Shown in pieces: positions 63,082 through 64,000 of a stretch of 64,000 nt of DNA (position 1 is its first letter; each line of letters opens with the position of its first letter). The notes under the pieces were generated by a model. That model was given only the letters and a program-made list of their open reading frames with translations. It searched no databases and had not been told where the DNA came from. This stretch comes from Rhabdothermincola salaria (lineage in GTDB: Bacteria > Actinomycetota > Acidimicrobiia > Acidimicrobiales > Acidimicrobilacustridaceae), in the NCBI RefSeq assembly GCF_021246445.1, contig NZ_JAJQXW010000002.1:804061-868060 (forward strand), read 5' to 3'. A program made the position numbers and the translations under genes.

Positions 63082-63867
63082 ATGACCGAGATCCCCGAAC
63101 ACCTCCGCAAGCGGGCCGAAGCCGCCCGTGCCAAGGCCGCCGAGAAGGCGGCCGAGGGCGACGCGCCGGCCGAGGAGGCGCCCGCCGCCTCCGAGCCGCC
63201 CAGCGGCGAGGCCAGCAAGATCCCCGCGCACCTGCTCGAGCGGTCCAAGTCGGCCAAGGCCAAGAAGGCCGGCGGCGACGCCGCTGCGCCGGCCGCCGCG
63301 GCCCCGACGGGCGGCGGAGTCGCCACCGCGGTGGCCGACGCCGCGCCACCGCCGCTGGCCACCGGCCCCGCCGGCCACACCCAGCGGCTGCTCACCGTCG
63401 TCAAGGCCGGCTCCATCCAGGACGTCAAGTCCACGCCGGTCGACAAGGTCCACACCTGGCCCCACCTGCTGGCCATCGAGTTCGTGGCCGCCCTGGTCGT
63501 GTTGGCCTTCACGTTGATCTTCTCGATCTTCGTGAACGCCCCGCTGCTCACGCTGGCCAACCTGAACGAGACGCCGAACCCCTCCAAGGCGCCCTGGTAC
63601 TTCCTGGGCCTCCAGGAGCTGTTGACCATGTTCCACCCGATGGTCGCCGGTGTGACCATCCCGGGCATGGGCATCTTCTTGCTGATCCTGGCGCCGTACA
63701 TCGACAAGAACCCGTCCAACAAGCCCGAGGACCGCAAGTTCGCGGTGTCGATCTTCACGGTGCAGCTCATGTTCTGGGCGATCCTCGCCATCATCGGTTC
63801 GTTCTTCCGAGGTCCGGGGTTCAACTTCGTCGCCCCCTGGACCGCCGGCATGTTCTTCGAGCTGTGA
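63082..63867 (+). CDS. Cytochrome b C-terminal (subunit IV-like) protein
   Basis: A 261-residue protein. The N-terminal 105 residues are soluble and Ala/Lys/Pro-rich with TEIPEHLRKR at the start and a second, similar KIPAHLLERSKSAKAKK at about 46-62. Three hydrophobic helices follow, with the quinol-site loop as NPSKAPWYFLGLQELL (Ala-Pro-Trp-Tyr in place of Pro-Glu-Trp-Tyr) near 165-180. The ATG at 63082 lies 16 bases after the b6-like gene, behind GAAAGGA. With that gene it makes a split cytochrome b. The long N-terminal tail is unusual compared with subunit IV (about 160 residues). Confidence 0.92.
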   Translation: MTEIPEHLRKRAEAARAKAAEKAAEGDAPAEEAPAASEPPSGEASKIPAHLLERSKSAKAKKAGGDAAAPAAAAPTGGGVATAVADAAPPPLATGPAGHTQRLLTVVKAGSIQDVKSTPVDKVHTWPHLLAIEFVAALVVLAFTLIFSIFVNAPLLTLANLNETPNPSKAPWYFLGLQELLTMFHPMVAGVTIPGMGIFLLILAPYIDKNPSNKPEDRKFAVSIFTVQLMFWAILAIIGSFFRGPGFNFVAPWTAGMFFEL

Positions 63868-63901
63868 TCCCCGCCGTGCTGTGCCAAAGGCAGGAACTCT
63901 C

Positions 63902-64000
63902 ATGAACCCTCTTGTGATCGTCATTCCCGTGGTGGTGGTGTTGGCTGCTGTGGTGGTGTTCGCGGCGTCGCGGCGTCGTGACAGCGGTGAGGCCATCGGT
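63902..64000 (+). CDS. Start of next cytochrome bc gene, probably the Rieske protein (cut off)
   Basis: Only 33 codons are in the window: Met-Asn-Pro, one hydrophobic helix (LVIVIPVVVVLAAVVVF) and a basic turn (ASRRRDSGEAIG). ATG at 63902 follows an AGGAA site at 63891-63895. An N-terminal anchor and the position directly after the split cytochrome b suggest the Rieske iron-sulfur subunit, but no cluster ligands are within the window, so this is a prediction from context. Confidence 0.55.
   Translation, partial: MNPLVIVIPVVVVLAAVVVFAASRRRDSGEAIG

Overview
The window is about 70% GC chromosomal DNA, densely packed with genes on both strands. Many start codons are GTG, and neighbouring genes are often joined by 1-4 base start/stop overlaps. 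A WhiB regulator, an F420-type LLM oxidoreductase, a DtxR/IdeR-like regulator, an Actinobacteria-style heme pathway (HemE, ferrochelatase, HemY-type oxidase) and an lhr-nei pair as in mycobacteria point to an actinobacterium. My best guess is a member of the Acidimicrobiia (Iamia/Ilumatobacter-like), but that is inferred from style, not from a marker gene. I found no rRNA, tRNA, CRISPR array, transposase, integrase or phage gene.

Layout. 0-4 kb: three SDR oxidoreductases, a TetR regulator and an LLM (F420-type) oxidoreductase, a catabolic style of neighbourhood. 4-10.7 kb: a cell-envelope block (flippase-like membrane protein, PIG-L deacetylase, GT4 glycosyltransferase, PAP2 phosphatase, secreted PQQ-type sugar dehydrogenase, GtrA protein, methyltransferase). 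10.7-15.4 kb: a MarR-controlled, translationally coupled operon with two amidohydrolases, a PaaK-like acyl-CoA ligase and an unknown protein. 15.4-16.7 kb: a TetR gene divergent from an SRPBCC gene across a clear promoter/operator. 16.7-20 kb: a coupled glycosyltransferase - methyltransferase - alpha/alpha-toroid protein operon. 20-27.5 kb: dtd, an ABC-F ATPase, an Lnt homologue with its catalytic Cys changed to Ser, a PCu(A)C-like protein without metal ligands, a phosphotransferase, an alpha/beta hydrolase and an NlpC/P60 hydrolase. 27.6-31.1 kb: hemE-hemH-hemY. 31.3-39.7 kb: HelD-like ATPase, DtxR-like regulator, lhr helicase and nei glycosylase. 39.7-43.7 kb: an ECF41-type sigma factor coupled to a flavin oxidoreductase, a secreted peptidoglycan-binding protein and an orphan fragment of a type II NADH dehydrogenase. 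43.7-50 kb: PPOX protein, MacB-type ABC exporter, 1-Cys peroxiredoxin, lhgO and ppa. 50-53.7 kb: a degenerate Glu/Leu dehydrogenase-like protein, a TIMP/NTR-like membrane protein, photolyase and whiB. 53.9-57.7 kb: cobA-hemD fusion, hemB and hemL. 57.8-59.6 kb: alkylsulfatase-like MBL hydrolase. 59.6-60.2 kb: a repeat-rich intergenic segment. 60.2-64 kb: a cytochrome bc respiratory cluster (divergent cytochrome c; membrane protein, double 4Fe-4S ferredoxin, split cytochrome b, and a cut-off gene that is probably the Rieske protein).

How the parts connect. The two heme clusters supply porphyrin from glutamate-1-semialdehyde to the ferrochelatase step, and the uroporphyrinogen methyltransferase half of CobA-HemD branches to siroheme/cobalamin. 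The cytochrome bc cluster uses that heme. The most interesting items are two genes that appear to start with CTG inside a CTGA overlap, several enzyme-fold proteins with lost catalytic residues (Lnt-like, ELFV dehydrogenase-like, amidohydrolase-like, PCuAC-like), three palindromic operators, and an N-terminal peptide shared by two cytochrome bc subunits.
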